This document shows, piece after piece, positions 24,698 to 34,997 of a stretch of DNA of 64,000 bases. The translations under genes and the position numbers were made by a program. The stretch is taken from contig NZ_BBQM01000009.1 of the NCBI RefSeq assembly GCF_000876015.1, positions 47,956-111,955 on the forward strand. The letters are read 5' to 3'. The notes beneath the pieces are model-generated. The model was not told where the DNA came from and did no database searches. It saw only the letters and a list, made by a program, of their open reading frames with translations. Source of the DNA: Cupriavidus basilensis (GTDB lineage Bacteria; Pseudomonadota; Gammaproteobacteria; Burkholderiales; Burkholderiaceae). Each line of letters starts with the position of its first letter. Positions within the stretch are counted from its first letter, which is position 1.

Positions 24698-26680
24698 ATG
24701 AGCAAAATCGGAACGCGCGCCATGCGCACTCTCGCGGCCGGCGCGCTGGCGCTGGCCATGCTGCTGGCCGCCTGCGGCGGCGACGGCACGGCCCCGGCCG
24801 CCGGCGCGCTGCCGCCCGCGGACGCGCCGCCCGCCGCCGGCACGCGCCGCGTGCTGCTGATCGGCATGGACGGCGTGAACTATCCCGAGCTGCGCGCCGC
24901 GCTGGCGCAGCAGCAGGCGCCGGCGCTGGCGCAACTGACGCTGGGGCCGGCCTATACCGGCGGCGTCAGCGGCACGGTCACGCAGCAGGAAGCGCTGGCC
25001 GGCCCCGGCTGGGCCACCCTGCTCACCGGCACCTGGGCCAACCGGCACGGCATCACCACCGACCAGGGCGGGCAGCTGCTGCGCGCCGACACGCTGTTCG
25101 CGCGGCTGCGGCAGGCGCGCGCGGGCGGCAAGATCGCCGTGGCCGCGGGCTGGAGCACGCTCGCGCAGCAGCTGGGCGCCGACGCCTGGGCCAGCCGCAT
25201 CGACAGCCTGGTGGACTGTGCCGGCGTGGACGCCTGCGTGACCGACGCCGCGCTGCGCGCCGTGGCCGACCGCGACTATGGCGTGGTGGTGGCCAACTTC
25301 CACGCGCCGGCGCAGGCCGCCGGCGGCCTGGACAGCGACTACCGCCGCGCCCTCGCCACGCTGGACCAGCAAGTGGGCCGGCTGATGGCGGCGCTGCAGG
25401 CCAGCAGCACCGCCCGTCCCGGCGAGGACTGGCTGGTGGTTGCCACCACCAGCCGCCCGATGCGCGCGAAGGACTACGCGCCGGATGCCGCGGCCATCGA
25501 CGACACCAGCTTCATCGGCCTGAACCGCGCCGGCAACGCCGTCTTCGCCGCCTCGGCCAGGGACGCGATGCCGGCCTCCAGGGCCGACCTCTACACGCGC
25601 CCGGGCATCGCCGACGTGACGCCCACGGTGCTGGACTTTCTCGGCGTGGCGCCGGTCGCCGCGCAGTACGCGATCGAGGGCCAGTCGCTGCTCGGCACGC
25701 CCGGCGTGCAGCAGTTGCGCGCCAGCGCCGGGCGCGACGCCGGCAGCGTCAGCCTGAGCTGGAAGCTGGCGCCGGACGCCGCGCCGCCCGCGCGGATCGA
25801 GATCTACCGCGACGGCGTCAAGGTGGCTACGCTCGCCGGCGACGCCACCGGTTATGTCGATGCCGACGTCGGCCTGGCCGGCAAGCCCGAAGGCACCTAC
25901 CGCTTCGACTACGTGGTGATGGCCGGCGCGGTGCCGCTCGCCTACCGCGCGGCCATCGCCTACGTGCCGCCGATCGTGCTGCCGGCCACGCTGCTCGACC
26001 GCCTGATGCACTTCTTCTCGTTCGACACCGGCCTGGCCGACACTCGCAGCGCCGACGCGCTGCGCGCGCTGGAGACCCCGGCGCCGGCGCCGCTGTCCGG
26101 CGACGACGGCTTCGGCGGCAGGTCGCTGGCGATCGACCCGGACAGGACCAGCTACGACCTGCCGAGCGACGTGCCGCTGCAGCCGCAGTTCTCGGTCGGC
26201 TTCTGGTACAAGTCGGACGCGCAGCAGGCGTGGCTGCCGGTGCTGACCAACAAGGACTGGAATTCGGGCGCCAACCGCGGCTTCATCATCGGGCAGTCCT
26301 CGGCCGGCACCATGACCTTCAACTTCGGCGACGGCTCGCGCCGCGCCGATGCGTTCATGGGCTTCACCGCCAACCAGTGGGTGTATGTCGCGCTGACCGT
26401 CGACACCGTGGCCAAGACCGCCACCGCCTATATCGCCGACCCGGTGCTGGGCGTGCGCAGCACCGCCATGAACCTCGGCACGCTGACGATGGCCAACCTG
26501 CGCGACACGCGCCTGGTGCTCAACGAGGACACCACCGGCACCGCCTATCCCGGCTACACCGCGCCGACGGCGGTCGCGCCCGAGTACAACGACCTCGCCT
26601 TCTGGTCGCGCGTGCTCGATGCCACCGAAGTGAAGGCGCTGTACGCCGCGGGCAAGTCGCTGTCGACGCTGAATCCGTAG
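24698..26680 (+). CDS. Phosphodiesterase/alkaline phosphatase-superfamily lipoprotein with LamG-like domain
   Basis: A 660-residue predicted lipoprotein: signal and lipobox LAAC within the first 30 residues, then a Gly/Ala/Pro linker. Residues about 48-350 belong to the alkaline-phosphatase superfamily (type I phosphodiesterase): VLLIGMDGVNYPEL holds the first metal Asp, and GPGWATLLTGTWANRHGI holds the Thr nucleophile. A fibronectin-III-like segment (about 352-420) and a concanavalin/LamG-like domain (about 440-655, FSVGFWYKSD, NQWVYVALTV) follow. Some usual metal ligands in the middle are hard to locate, so activity is uncertain. It starts 23 bp after the phospholipase gene, presumably in one operon, perhaps acting on phosphocholine-type products. 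Confidence 0.8.
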   Translation: MSKIGTRAMRTLAAGALALAMLLAACGGDGTAPAAGALPPADAPPAAGTRRVLLIGMDGVNYPELRAALAQQQAPALAQLTLGPAYTGGVSGTVTQQEALAGPGWATLLTGTWANRHGITTDQGGQLLRADTLFARLRQARAGGKIAVAAGWSTLAQQLGADAWASRIDSLVDCAGVDACVTDAALRAVADRDYGVVVANFHAPAQAAGGLDSDYRRALATLDQQVGRLMAALQASSTARPGEDWLVVATTSRPMRAKDYAPDAAAIDDTSFIGLNRAGNAVFAASARDAMPASRADLYTRPGIADVTPTVLDFLGVAPVAAQYAIEGQSLLGTPGVQQLRASAGRDAGSVSLSWKLAPDAAPPARIEIYRDGVKVATLAGDATGYVDADVGLAGKPEGTYRFDYVVMAGAVPLAYRAAIAYVPPIVLPATLLDRLMHFFSFDTGLADTRSADALRALETPAPAPLSGDDGFGGRSLAIDPDRTSYDLPSDVPLQPQFSVGFWYKSDAQQAWLPVLTNKDWNSGANRGFIIGQSSAGTMTFNFGDGSRRADAFMGFTANQWVYVALTVDTVAKTATAYIADPVLGVRSTAMNLGTLTMANLRDTRLVLNEDTTGTAYPGYTAPTAVAPEYNDLAFWSRVLDATEVKALYAAGKSLSTLNP

Positions 26681-26746
26681 CGCGATCGCCGGCATTGCCG
26701 GCATTTCCGACAATGCCGGCGACGCACGGCAAATGCCGAACGGTTT

Positions 26747-26785
26747 GCTCCCCTCTCCCGCCCGCGGGAGAGGGCCGGCACCCCC
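26747..26785. repeat. REP-like hairpin, copy A
   Basis: A perfect 11-bp inverted repeat, CCCTCTCCCGC (26751-26761) and its complement (26764-26774), flanked by TTTGCTC and GCCGGC. Related copies occur at 38749 and 60189. The rest of the 26681-26987 gap shows no gene. Confidence 0.75.
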
Positions 26786-26987
26786 ACGAAGTCGCCACCC
26801 GCCCCACGCGCGAGCCCCCGTTCATCAGCGCGGCGCGCAAACCACCCCCTGCCTTGCCGCGCATCCGCCACAACACTCCGAGTACCGCCAGGGCGCGATC
26901 CCGCGCGCATTCCCGGCAGAATTTCCTAGACTGCTAAGGATCGGCCCCGCCGCCGGCCATGTGCCGGCTCTAGTACAGGAGTCCGGC

Positions 26988-28076
26988 ATGAGCGACCAGC
27001 TTCTCGTTGGCACCGGCAAGGGCCTGTTCATGTGGCGGCGCGACGGCGCGGGCGGCTGGCGGCAGGCGGCCGTGCATTTCCTCGGCGCGCCGGTGAGCGC
27101 GGCGCTGGCCGATCCGCGCAGCGGCACGCTCTATGCGGCACTTGGGCGCGGGCGCGGCGTGCGGCTGTGGCGGCGCCGGCCGCGCGACGCGGACTGGGAC
27201 GGCTGCGGCCTGCCGGCCTACCCGCCGCAACTGGTGTCGGGCGCCGGGCCGGGCGGGCTCGCGCTGCAGCGCATCTGGGTGCTCGAGGCGGGCGGGCCGG
27301 ACGACCCCGGCGCGCTGTGGGCGGGCACCATGCCGGGCGGCCTGTTCCGCTCGGCCGACGAAGGCGGCAACTGGGCGCTGAACCGGCCGCTGTGGGAACG
27401 TCCCGAGCGCCGCGCGTGGGCCGGCCACGGCTGCGAGGTGCCGGGCATCCACTCGGTCTGCGTGGATCCGCACGACAGCCGCCACGTCACCATCGCGGTG
27501 TCGTGCGGCGGCGTGTGGCAGACGCGGGACAGCGGCATCAGCTGGGTCCGCACCGTCACCGGCATGGCGCCGTCGCGCGACGAGCACGGCCAGCACCAGG
27601 ACCCGCTGCGGCTGGTGCAGTGCGCGGGACACGCGCATGCCATGTGGGTGCAGCACCGCGGCGGCATGTTCCGCTCCGGCGACGCGGGCATGACGTGGCA
27701 GCGCCTGCGCGCGGGCACGGCGGGCATGCTGGGCACGGCGGGCTTCGGCCTGACGGTGGCGGCGCATCCGCATCGGCCCAACACGGCGTGGTTCGTGCCG
27801 CTGGCCGCCGACCACTGCCGCGTGCCCGTGGACGGCCGGCTGGCGGTCAGCCGCACGCGCGACGGCGGGCGCAGCTTCGAGCCCTGCGACGACGGCCTGC
27901 CCGCCGCGCCGGCCTACGACGTGGTCGACCGCCACGGGCTGGCGGTGGACAATAGCGGCGAATGCCTGGCGCTGGGTTCCACCACCGGCAGCCTGTGGAT
28001 GTCGGAGAATGGCGGCGAGCACTGGAAGCTGCTGACGGCGCATCTGCCGCCGGTGCACTGCCTGCGTTTCTGCTGA
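26988..28076 (+). CDS. BNR/sialidase-like beta-propeller protein
   Basis: A 362-residue protein built of repeated BNR/Asp-box blades: LFRSADEGGNWAL, VWQTRDSGISWVR, MFRSGDAGMTWQR, VSRTRDGGRSFEP and LWMSENGGEHWK. This is a beta-propeller of the exo-sialidase/VPS10 type. The N-terminus (LLVGTGKGLFMWRR) has no signal peptide, so it is probably cytoplasmic. Catalytic residues of true sialidases are not apparent, and related proteins are generally annotated only as glycosyl-hydrolase-like. It lies 58 bp upstream of the DUF72 gene on the same strand. Confidence 0.85.
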   Translation: MSDQLLVGTGKGLFMWRRDGAGGWRQAAVHFLGAPVSAALADPRSGTLYAALGRGRGVRLWRRRPRDADWDGCGLPAYPPQLVSGAGPGGLALQRIWVLEAGGPDDPGALWAGTMPGGLFRSADEGGNWALNRPLWERPERRAWAGHGCEVPGIHSVCVDPHDSRHVTIAVSCGGVWQTRDSGISWVRTVTGMAPSRDEHGQHQDPLRLVQCAGHAHAMWVQHRGGMFRSGDAGMTWQRLRAGTAGMLGTAGFGLTVAAHPHRPNTAWFVPLAADHCRVPVDGRLAVSRTRDGGRSFEPCDDGLPAAPAYDVVDRHGLAVDNSGECLALGSTTGSLWMSENGGEHWKLLTAHLPPVHCLRFC

Positions 28077-28134
28077 ATCCGCTTTCCGGTTTTTCTTTCT
28101 TCTTGCTTTGCCTTTCTGACAAGGATGCGCGCGC

Positions 28135-29112
28135 ATGGCTGGAACCAGTGCCGGGAAAAAGAACGCGGCGGCGGCCGCACAGAGCGTCCAGAGCGCCCGC
28201 GTCGGCATCGGCGGCTGGAACTTCGCGCCGTGGCGCGGCAGCTTCTATCCGGCGAAGCTGGTGCAGAGCCGGGAGCTCGAATACGCCAGCCGCCACCTCA
28301 CCGCCATCGAGATCAACAGCACCTATCACGGCACGCAGAAGCGCACCTCGTTCGCCAGGTGGCGCGACGAGACGCCCGACGATTTCGTGTTCTCGCTCAA
28401 GGCCTCGCGCTTCGCCACCAACCGCCGCGTGCTGGCCGAGGCGGGCGAGTCGGTCGAGCGCTTCCTGGACAGCGGCATCGCCGAGCTGGGCGACAAGCTC
28501 GGCCCCGTGGTGTGGCAGTTCGCGCCGACGAAACCGTTCGAGGCGGAGGACTTCGAGGCCTTCCTCGCGCTGCTGCCCGATGCGGTGGAAGGCCGCAGGC
28601 TGCGCCACGTGCTCGACGTGCGGCACGACAGCTTCATGACGCCGGACTATCTCAGGCTCGCGCGCAAGTACAAGGCCGCCACGGTGTTTACCGATTCGCC
28701 GAAGTTCCCGTCGTTCGCCGACCTCACCGCCGACTTCGTCTACGCGCGGCTGATGTGCAGCAGCGAGAAGATCGGGACCGGCTACGCGCCGGCGGACCTC
28801 GATGCGTGGCGCGCCCGCGTGCAGGCCTGGGCCGCGGGCGGCGCGCCCGAAGACCTGCCGCGCGTGGAAGGCAAGGCCGCGGCCGCGCGCGGGGGCGAGG
28901 TCTTCGTCTTCTTCATCAACGGCGCCAAGGAGCGCGCGCCCGCGGCGGCCGGCGCGCTGCTGGCGCGCCTGGGATGGGCGCCGCCGCCGTGGGACGAAGG
29001 CGGCAAGGCCGGCGGCAAGACCGGTACCGAAGTCGTCACCGGGACCGCAATCAAGACCACCGTCAGGACCACTACCAAGACCGCCGCCAAGGCCCGCGGC
29101 GCAGCCAAATGA
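28135..29112 (+). CDS. DUF72 family protein
   Basis: A 325-residue protein of the DUF72 (YecE-like) TIM-barrel family. Hallmarks are VGIGGWNFAPWRGSFYP, AIEINSTYHGTQ, FVFSLKASRF and YARLMCSS in their usual order. The function of the family is unknown. The last 40 residues are a low-complexity Lys/Thr/Ala tail (KTTVRTTTKTAAKARG) not needed for the fold, probably a lineage-specific extension. Its stop is 29 bp before dbpA, but dbpA seems to have its own -10. Confidence 0.88.
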   Translation: MAGTSAGKKNAAAAAQSVQSARVGIGGWNFAPWRGSFYPAKLVQSRELEYASRHLTAIEINSTYHGTQKRTSFARWRDETPDDFVFSLKASRFATNRRVLAEAGESVERFLDSGIAELGDKLGPVVWQFAPTKPFEAEDFEAFLALLPDAVEGRRLRHVLDVRHDSFMTPDYLRLARKYKAATVFTDSPKFPSFADLTADFVYARLMCSSEKIGTGYAPADLDAWRARVQAWAAGGAPEDLPRVEGKAAAARGGEVFVFFINGAKERAPAAAGALLARLGWAPPPWDEGGKAGGKTGTEVVTGTAIKTTVRTTTKTAAKARGAAK

Positions 29113-29130
29113 GGGCGGGCGCCAGCCCGC

Positions 29131-29136
29131 TATAAT
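29131..29136 (+). promoter_or_regulatory. -10 box of a possibly leaderless dbpA transcript
   Basis: A perfect TATAAT ends 5 bp before the dbpA ATG at 29142. If used, transcription would start at or next to the start codon, giving a leaderless mRNA. No good -35 is visible 17 bp upstream, so use of this box is uncertain. Confidence 0.45.
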
Positions 29137-29141
29137 CCGGC

Positions 29142-30560
<1,419 letters not shown>

Positions 30561-30594
30561 GGGCGGCGCGCCGGCTGCCGCGGGGCCGCGCCCG

Positions 30595-31443
30595 ATGAAG
30601 ACGCCGAAGCGGCTGCAGCCGCTGGTCGAGGAAGGCCTGGTCGACGAAGTGATGCGCCAGCTCATGAGCGGCAAGGAAGCCACCGTCTACGTGGTGCGCT
30701 GCGGCGGCGAGATCCGCTGCGCCAAGGTCTACAAGGACGCGGCGCAGCGCAGCTTCCGCCAGGCCGCGACCTACCAGGAAGGGCGCAAGGTCAAGAACAG
30801 CCGGCAGGCGCGCGCGATGGAAAAAGGCTCGCGCTACGGCCGCAAGGTGGCCGAGGAAGCCTGGCACAACGCCGAGGTGGACGCGCTGTACCGCCTGGCC
30901 GCCGCCGGCGTGCGCGTGCCCACGCCCTACCTGTGCTTCGAGGGCGTGCTGCTGATGGAGCTGGTGGTGGACGCCGCCGGCAATGCCGCGCCGCGCCTGA
31001 ACGACGTGGCGCTGGACGAGGCCACGGCGCTGGCCTTCCACGACGCGCTGCTCGGCCAGGTGGTGCGCATGCTGTGCGCTGGCGTGGTGCACGGCGACCT
31101 GTCCGAGTTCAACATCCTGGTCGATGCCGAAGGCCCGGTCATCATCGACCTGCCGCAGGCGGTGGACGCCGCCGGCAACAACGACGCCAGCGCCATGCTC
31201 GAGCGCGACGTGGACAACCTCGCCTTCTACTTCGGCCAGTTCGCGCCGCAACTCAACGGCACGCGCTACGGCAAGGAAATCTGGGCGCTCTACCAGGCCG
31301 GCCTGCTGCATCCCGGCATCGCGCTGAGCGGCCAGGTGGCGGTCGACGACACGCCCGTGGACGTGGACGCGGTGCTGCAGGAAGTCGAGGACGTGCGCCT
31401 CGAGGAAGAAGCGCGCCTGCGCTACCTGCAAAGCGCGGAGTAA
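30595..31443 (+). CDS. RIO1-like serine protein kinase (PA4780 type)
   Basis: A 282-residue soluble kinase-fold protein. The ATP-site sequence LMSGKEATVYVVRCGG with a following lysine (CAKVYKD), the catalytic loop VVHGDLSEFNIL and the metal loop VIIDLPQAVD are all intact, which fits RIO kinases. Bacterial members are little studied; a role in ribosome assembly is inferred from archaeal and eukaryotic RIO1. Its position 34 bp after dbpA, itself a ribosome-assembly helicase, agrees with that. Confidence 0.9.
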   Translation: MKTPKRLQPLVEEGLVDEVMRQLMSGKEATVYVVRCGGEIRCAKVYKDAAQRSFRQAATYQEGRKVKNSRQARAMEKGSRYGRKVAEEAWHNAEVDALYRLAAAGVRVPTPYLCFEGVLLMELVVDAAGNAAPRLNDVALDEATALAFHDALLGQVVRMLCAGVVHGDLSEFNILVDAEGPVIIDLPQAVDAAGNNDASAMLERDVDNLAFYFGQFAPQLNGTRYGKEIWALYQAGLLHPGIALSGQVAVDDTPVDVDAVLQEVEDVRLEEEARLRYLQSAE

Positions 31444-31707
31444 GCCGCCGGCGTTGCTGCTGCCGTTACCCGCCGCGCACCATGCCGGCGCGGGCCGCCG
31501 CCGTTGTTCATTTCCCTGCATTCTGGTCTGAAGCGTTTTTACAAAGATTCGTGGGCGTCACCCTGTAAGACGCGCGCCGCGAGTGCTAATCTGAAAGCGC
31601 CGGGCCGCGCCGCGCAAGACTTGCGCGCGTGGCCCGACGCACCCGCCGGCGCGCGGGCGGTGGCAAATCGAGGCTGCAAATCCTTCGGACGGAACAAGGA
31701 GTGGGTG

Positions 31708-32151
31708 ATGAAAACCGCACGGCAGGTTCTGGAATCCAAGCCGACCCAGGCTATCTACAGCATCACGCCCGGCGCCACGGTGTATGCCGCGCTGCAGCTG
31801 ATGGCGGAAAAGGGCATCGGCGCGCTGCTGGTGATCGCGCAGGGCGACATCGTCGGCATCCTCAGCGAGCGCGACTACGCGCGCAAGGTGATCCTGATGC
31901 AGCGCACCTCGCGCGAGACCTTCGTGCGCGACATCATGACCTCGGCGGTCATCTACGTGCGCGCCGAGCAGAGCACCGACGAATGCATGGCGCTGATGAC
32001 CCAGCACCGCCTGCGCCACCTGCCCGTGATGGACGGCGACAAGCTGATCGGCATGCTGTCCATCGGCGACCTCGTGAAGGACATCATCTCCGAGCAGAAA
32101 TTCATCATCGAGCAGCTCGAGCACTACATCACCGGCAGCGTGCACCCGTAG
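31708..32151 (+). CDS. CBS-domain pair protein
   Basis: A 147-residue protein made almost wholly of two CBS motifs (about 8-65 and 72-130): ITPGATVYAALQLMAEKGIGALLV, LSERDYARKVIL, MTSAVIYVRAEQSTDECMALM and HRLRHLPVMDGDKLIGMLSIGDLV. Such stand-alone pairs bind adenine nucleotides and act as energy or ligand sensors. The ATG at 31708 follows AAGGAG at 6 bp. The partner is unknown; the gene appears monocistronic. Confidence 0.92.
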   Translation: MKTARQVLESKPTQAIYSITPGATVYAALQLMAEKGIGALLVIAQGDIVGILSERDYARKVILMQRTSRETFVRDIMTSAVIYVRAEQSTDECMALMTQHRLRHLPVMDGDKLIGMLSIGDLVKDIISEQKFIIEQLEHYITGSVHP

Positions 32152-32392
32152 CGCCGCCCTCGCCGACCCGCAGCCGACGTCCGTCCGGACGGCGGCCGCG
32201 GGTCGCGCGCGACACTTCCCCCGCTGAATCCGGCACGCCGCGTTCCGTCCGCGGTCATGCGCAATCGCGCGCAACGGTGCGCAACGATGCGCAACCGTGC
32301 CGCGGCAAGCCCCCAAAACACGCCAACGTCCGGCAACGCGCCGCGGCGGCCCTCCGCGCAAGCGCGCAAACCGAGTTAGCCTTGCACTTGAT
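32152..32392. other. Intergenic stretch with GCGCAAC repeats
   Basis: No gene is seen. Around 32257-32302 the string GCGCAA recurs four times at 10-12-bp spacing (in ATGCGCAA, GCGCGCAA, GTGCGCAA and ATGCGCAA contexts), close to one helical turn apart. It may be a protein-binding array or simple sequence drift. Confidence 0.45.
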
Positions 32393-32428
32393 ATTCAGTA
32401 TCCGCATATAATTATGCGTTCGCTGAAT
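32393..32428. promoter_or_regulatory. 36-bp nested dyad upstream of the MFS exporter
   Basis: A symmetric array: half-site ATTCAG-N4-CGCATA mirrored exactly across a central TAAT, so ATTCAG pairs with CTGAAT and CGCATA with TATGCG. It is AT-rich in a GC-rich setting and contains TATAAT (32407-32412) with TTGCAC 19 bp upstream. I read it as the promoter and operator of the DHA2 exporter gene 160 bp downstream, with room for two dimers of a MarR/TetR-type regulator. Confidence 0.6.
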
Positions 32429-32587
32429 TAGGCCGGCCCGCCGCGCGCAAGCGCAGCACCGGGTACGCACTAGCTCGGCTGAACTCCCTGTTGCGGCCAT
32501 GTTCGCTGCTGTACGCCGGCAAACGCCACACGTTGCCGGCGGTTCGCCGCGGGCGGCCGTCCGGCCTACGCGTTCCCGCCCGCCCCG

Positions 32588-34132
32588 ATGCCAGCCTCCG
32601 CTTCCGCCCCCGCCACGCCCGCCCTGAGCCACCAGGACATCATGCGCGTGATCGGCGGCATCATCCTCTGCATCCTGCTTGCCTCGCTCGACCAGACCGT
32701 GGTCATCCCGGCGGTGCCCGCCATCGCCAACGACCTGAACGGCTTCGGGCACCTGTCGTGGATCGTCACGGCCTACCTGATCACCTCCACGGTATCCACG
32801 CCGCTGTACGGCAAGCTGTCCGACAGCTACGGCCGGCGGCGCCTGCTGATGCTGGCCATCGCCCTGTTCATCCTGGCCTCGGTGGCCTGCGCGATGGCCG
32901 CGTCGCTGGAGCAGCTGATCCTGTTCCGCGCCTTGCAGGGCATCGGCGGCGGCGGTTTGATGTCGCTCGCGCAGGCGGCCATCGCCGACGTGGTGGCGCC
33001 GCGCCAGCGCGGGCGCTACCAGGGCTACCTCGCCACGGTGTGGGCGGTGGCGTCGATCGCCGGCCCGCTGGTGGGCGGCTGGACCTCGGACCACCTCTCG
33101 TGGCGCTGGCTGTTCTGGATCAACGTGCCGCTCGGCGTGCTGGCGATGTTCATGTGCCACCGCGGCCTGAGCCAGCTGCAGGCGCGCGGCGGCGCGGCGC
33201 GCGTGGACTGGGGCGGCGCGCTGCTGCTCACGGTGTCGATCGTGGCCTTCCTGCTGGCGATGAGCTGGGGCGGCGACGTCTACGACTGGGTGTCGCCGCA
33301 GATCGCCGGGCTGGCGCTGCTGGCGGTGGCCGCGCTGGCCGGGCTGGTCTGGCAGGAGCGCCGCGCGGCGGACCCGATGCTGCCGCCGCGCCTGTTCGGC
33401 AACCGCGCCTACGTGCTGGGCGTGGCCGCGTCGGCGATGGCGGCGCTCAACATCTTCCTGTGCATCTTCGCGCTGCCGCTGCATTTCCAGCTGGTGCGCG
33501 GCGCCGGCGCGGCGCAGTCGGGCCTGCTGGTGGTGCCGTTCCTGCTGTCCACGGTGGCCGGCAACTTCGTGGTGGCCGGGCTGGCGCCGCGGCTGGGGCG
33601 CATGCGCGGCATCCTGACCGGCGGCTTCATCGCCGCCGCGCTGGGCCTGCTGGGGCTGGTGGCGGTCTCGCCCGGCACGCCGGTGGCGCTGGAGCTGCTG
33701 GCCATGACGGTGGCCGGCGTGGGCCTGGGCATGACGATGGTCGGCACGCTGATGAGCGTGCAGAACGTGCTCGAGCGCCGCGATACCGGCGCCGGCACCG
33801 GCGCGCTGCTGGTGCTGCGCTCGCTGGGCAGCGCCTTCGGCGGCGCGCTGGCGGGCACGCTGCTGACGCTGGCCTTCCACAACGCGCTGCATGCCTCGGG
33901 CGTGACGCAGGCGCTGGACCTGGGCGCGCTGCGCCACGGCAGCGAGACGCTGGCGCGGCTCTCGCCGGCGGTGCGCGACACGCTCACCGGCGGCGTGGAG
34001 ACCGGCTTCCGGCTGATCTTCGCCGGTGGCGCGCTGGCCGCGCTGCTGGCGCTGGCGATCGTGCGGCGCATGCCGGACGCGGAGCTGCGCAGCAGCGTGA
34101 CCGAGCACGGCGCCGCGCTGGCGATGGATTGA
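32588..34132 (+). CDS. DHA2-family (EmrB-like) MFS drug exporter
   Basis: A 514-residue inner-membrane transporter with about 14 hydrophobic segments. Family motifs include LASLDQTVVIPAVPAIA (motif D1 of DHA2), LSDSYGRRRLL (motif A), RALQGIGGGGL and GPLVGGWTSDHLSWRW (motif C). Proton-driven export of hydrophobic drugs is the usual role. There is no EmrA-type partner or regulator gene next to it. The upstream dyad at 32393-32428 suggests control by a regulator located elsewhere. Confidence 0.92.
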   Translation: MPASASAPATPALSHQDIMRVIGGIILCILLASLDQTVVIPAVPAIANDLNGFGHLSWIVTAYLITSTVSTPLYGKLSDSYGRRRLLMLAIALFILASVACAMAASLEQLILFRALQGIGGGGLMSLAQAAIADVVAPRQRGRYQGYLATVWAVASIAGPLVGGWTSDHLSWRWLFWINVPLGVLAMFMCHRGLSQLQARGGAARVDWGGALLLTVSIVAFLLAMSWGGDVYDWVSPQIAGLALLAVAALAGLVWQERRAADPMLPPRLFGNRAYVLGVAASAMAALNIFLCIFALPLHFQLVRGAGAAQSGLLVVPFLLSTVAGNFVVAGLAPRLGRMRGILTGGFIAAALGLLGLVAVSPGTPVALELLAMTVAGVGLGMTMVGTLMSVQNVLERRDTGAGTGALLVLRSLGSAFGGALAGTLLTLAFHNALHASGVTQALDLGALRHGSETLARLSPAVRDTLTGGVETGFRLIFAGGALAALLALAIVRRMPDAELRSSVTEHGAALAMD

Positions 34133-34200
34133 GGGGCCCGGCGCATCGTTGCCCGCGGGTCGGCGTAAACTACGCTCACCCTGATCCCGGAGTGCCCTCC

Positions 34201-34848
34201 ATGCGCCGTCTTCCCGCCCAGCGCCCGCGCGCGCTGCGTTCGACCACCGTATCGACCGCCGCGCTGGCCGGCGCGCTGGCGCTCGCCGCGGCCGCCGCCG
34301 TCGTGACGCCGCGCCCGGCGCGCGCCGCCGATGCGCCCACGCCCGCGGCCCAGCCCGCGGGCGCCTGCCCGGCCGCGCTCAATTTCAAGTTTCCGCGCCT
34401 GCAGGACGAGGCGCCGCAGAACCTGTGCCAGTACGCCGGCAAGGTGGTGCTGGTGGTCAACACCGCCAGCTACTGCGGCTTCACCCCGCAGTACGAAGGG
34501 CTGGAGGCGCTCTACGCCAAGTACCGCGAGCGCGGCCTGGTGGTGCTGGGCTTCCCGTCCAACGACTTCTCGCAGGAGCCGGGCTCGTCCAAGGAGATCG
34601 CGGACTTCTGCTACAACACCTACGGCGTCAAGTTCCCGATGCTGGGCAAGTCGCACGTGCGCGGCAGCGAGGCCAATCCTATGTACGCGCTGCTGGCGAA
34701 GGCGTCCGGCACCACGCCGAAGTGGAATTTCTACAAGTACCTGATCGACCGCAACGGCGAGGTGGCGGGCAGCTTCAACAGCGCGACCAAGCCGGACGAC
34801 AAGCAGTTCGTCGGCAAGATCGAGCAGTTGCTGAACGCCACGCGCTAG
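34201..34848 (+). CDS. Periplasmic glutathione peroxidase-family protein
   Basis: A 215-residue thiol peroxidase. Residues 1-43 are a Sec signal peptide ending in ARA, so the protein should act in the periplasm and probably uses thioredoxin-like donors rather than glutathione. The catalytic set is present: C92 in NTASYCGFTPQY, Q125 in FPSNDFSQEPG and the tryptophan in PKWNFYKYL. It stands 68 bp after the MFS gene, perhaps with its own promoter. It would reduce hydrogen or lipid peroxides. Confidence 0.92.
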   Translation: MRRLPAQRPRALRSTTVSTAALAGALALAAAAAVVTPRPARAADAPTPAAQPAGACPAALNFKFPRLQDEAPQNLCQYAGKVVLVVNTASYCGFTPQYEGLEALYAKYRERGLVVLGFPSNDFSQEPGSSKEIADFCYNTYGVKFPMLGKSHVRGSEANPMYALLAKASGTTPKWNFYKYLIDRNGEVAGSFNSATKPDDKQFVGKIEQLLNATR

Positions 34849-34997
34849 CCGGCCGCCCGCCGCCGGCGCGCCGGCGGCGGGCGCCATACCCGATCCGGCG
34901 CCGGATTCGGCACCCGATTCCACCGTTCCTTGATCCGCGTCAAGCCGCCACCGCGCCGCCGTCGCTACTTTCGCCGCTTTGGGGAGAGACAAGAGCG

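Noticed and set aside
22133..26680. 1,515-codon plus-strand frame across the phospholipase and lipoprotein genes
   Set aside because: Its first 2.5 kb is a frame shadow of the phospholipase gene, rich in Arg/Ala/Gly. Only the part from 24698 is a real gene.
32388..32412. TTGATA and TATAAT as a promoter pair
   Set aside because: The spacing is only 13 bp; TTGCAC with 19 bp is the less bad alternative.
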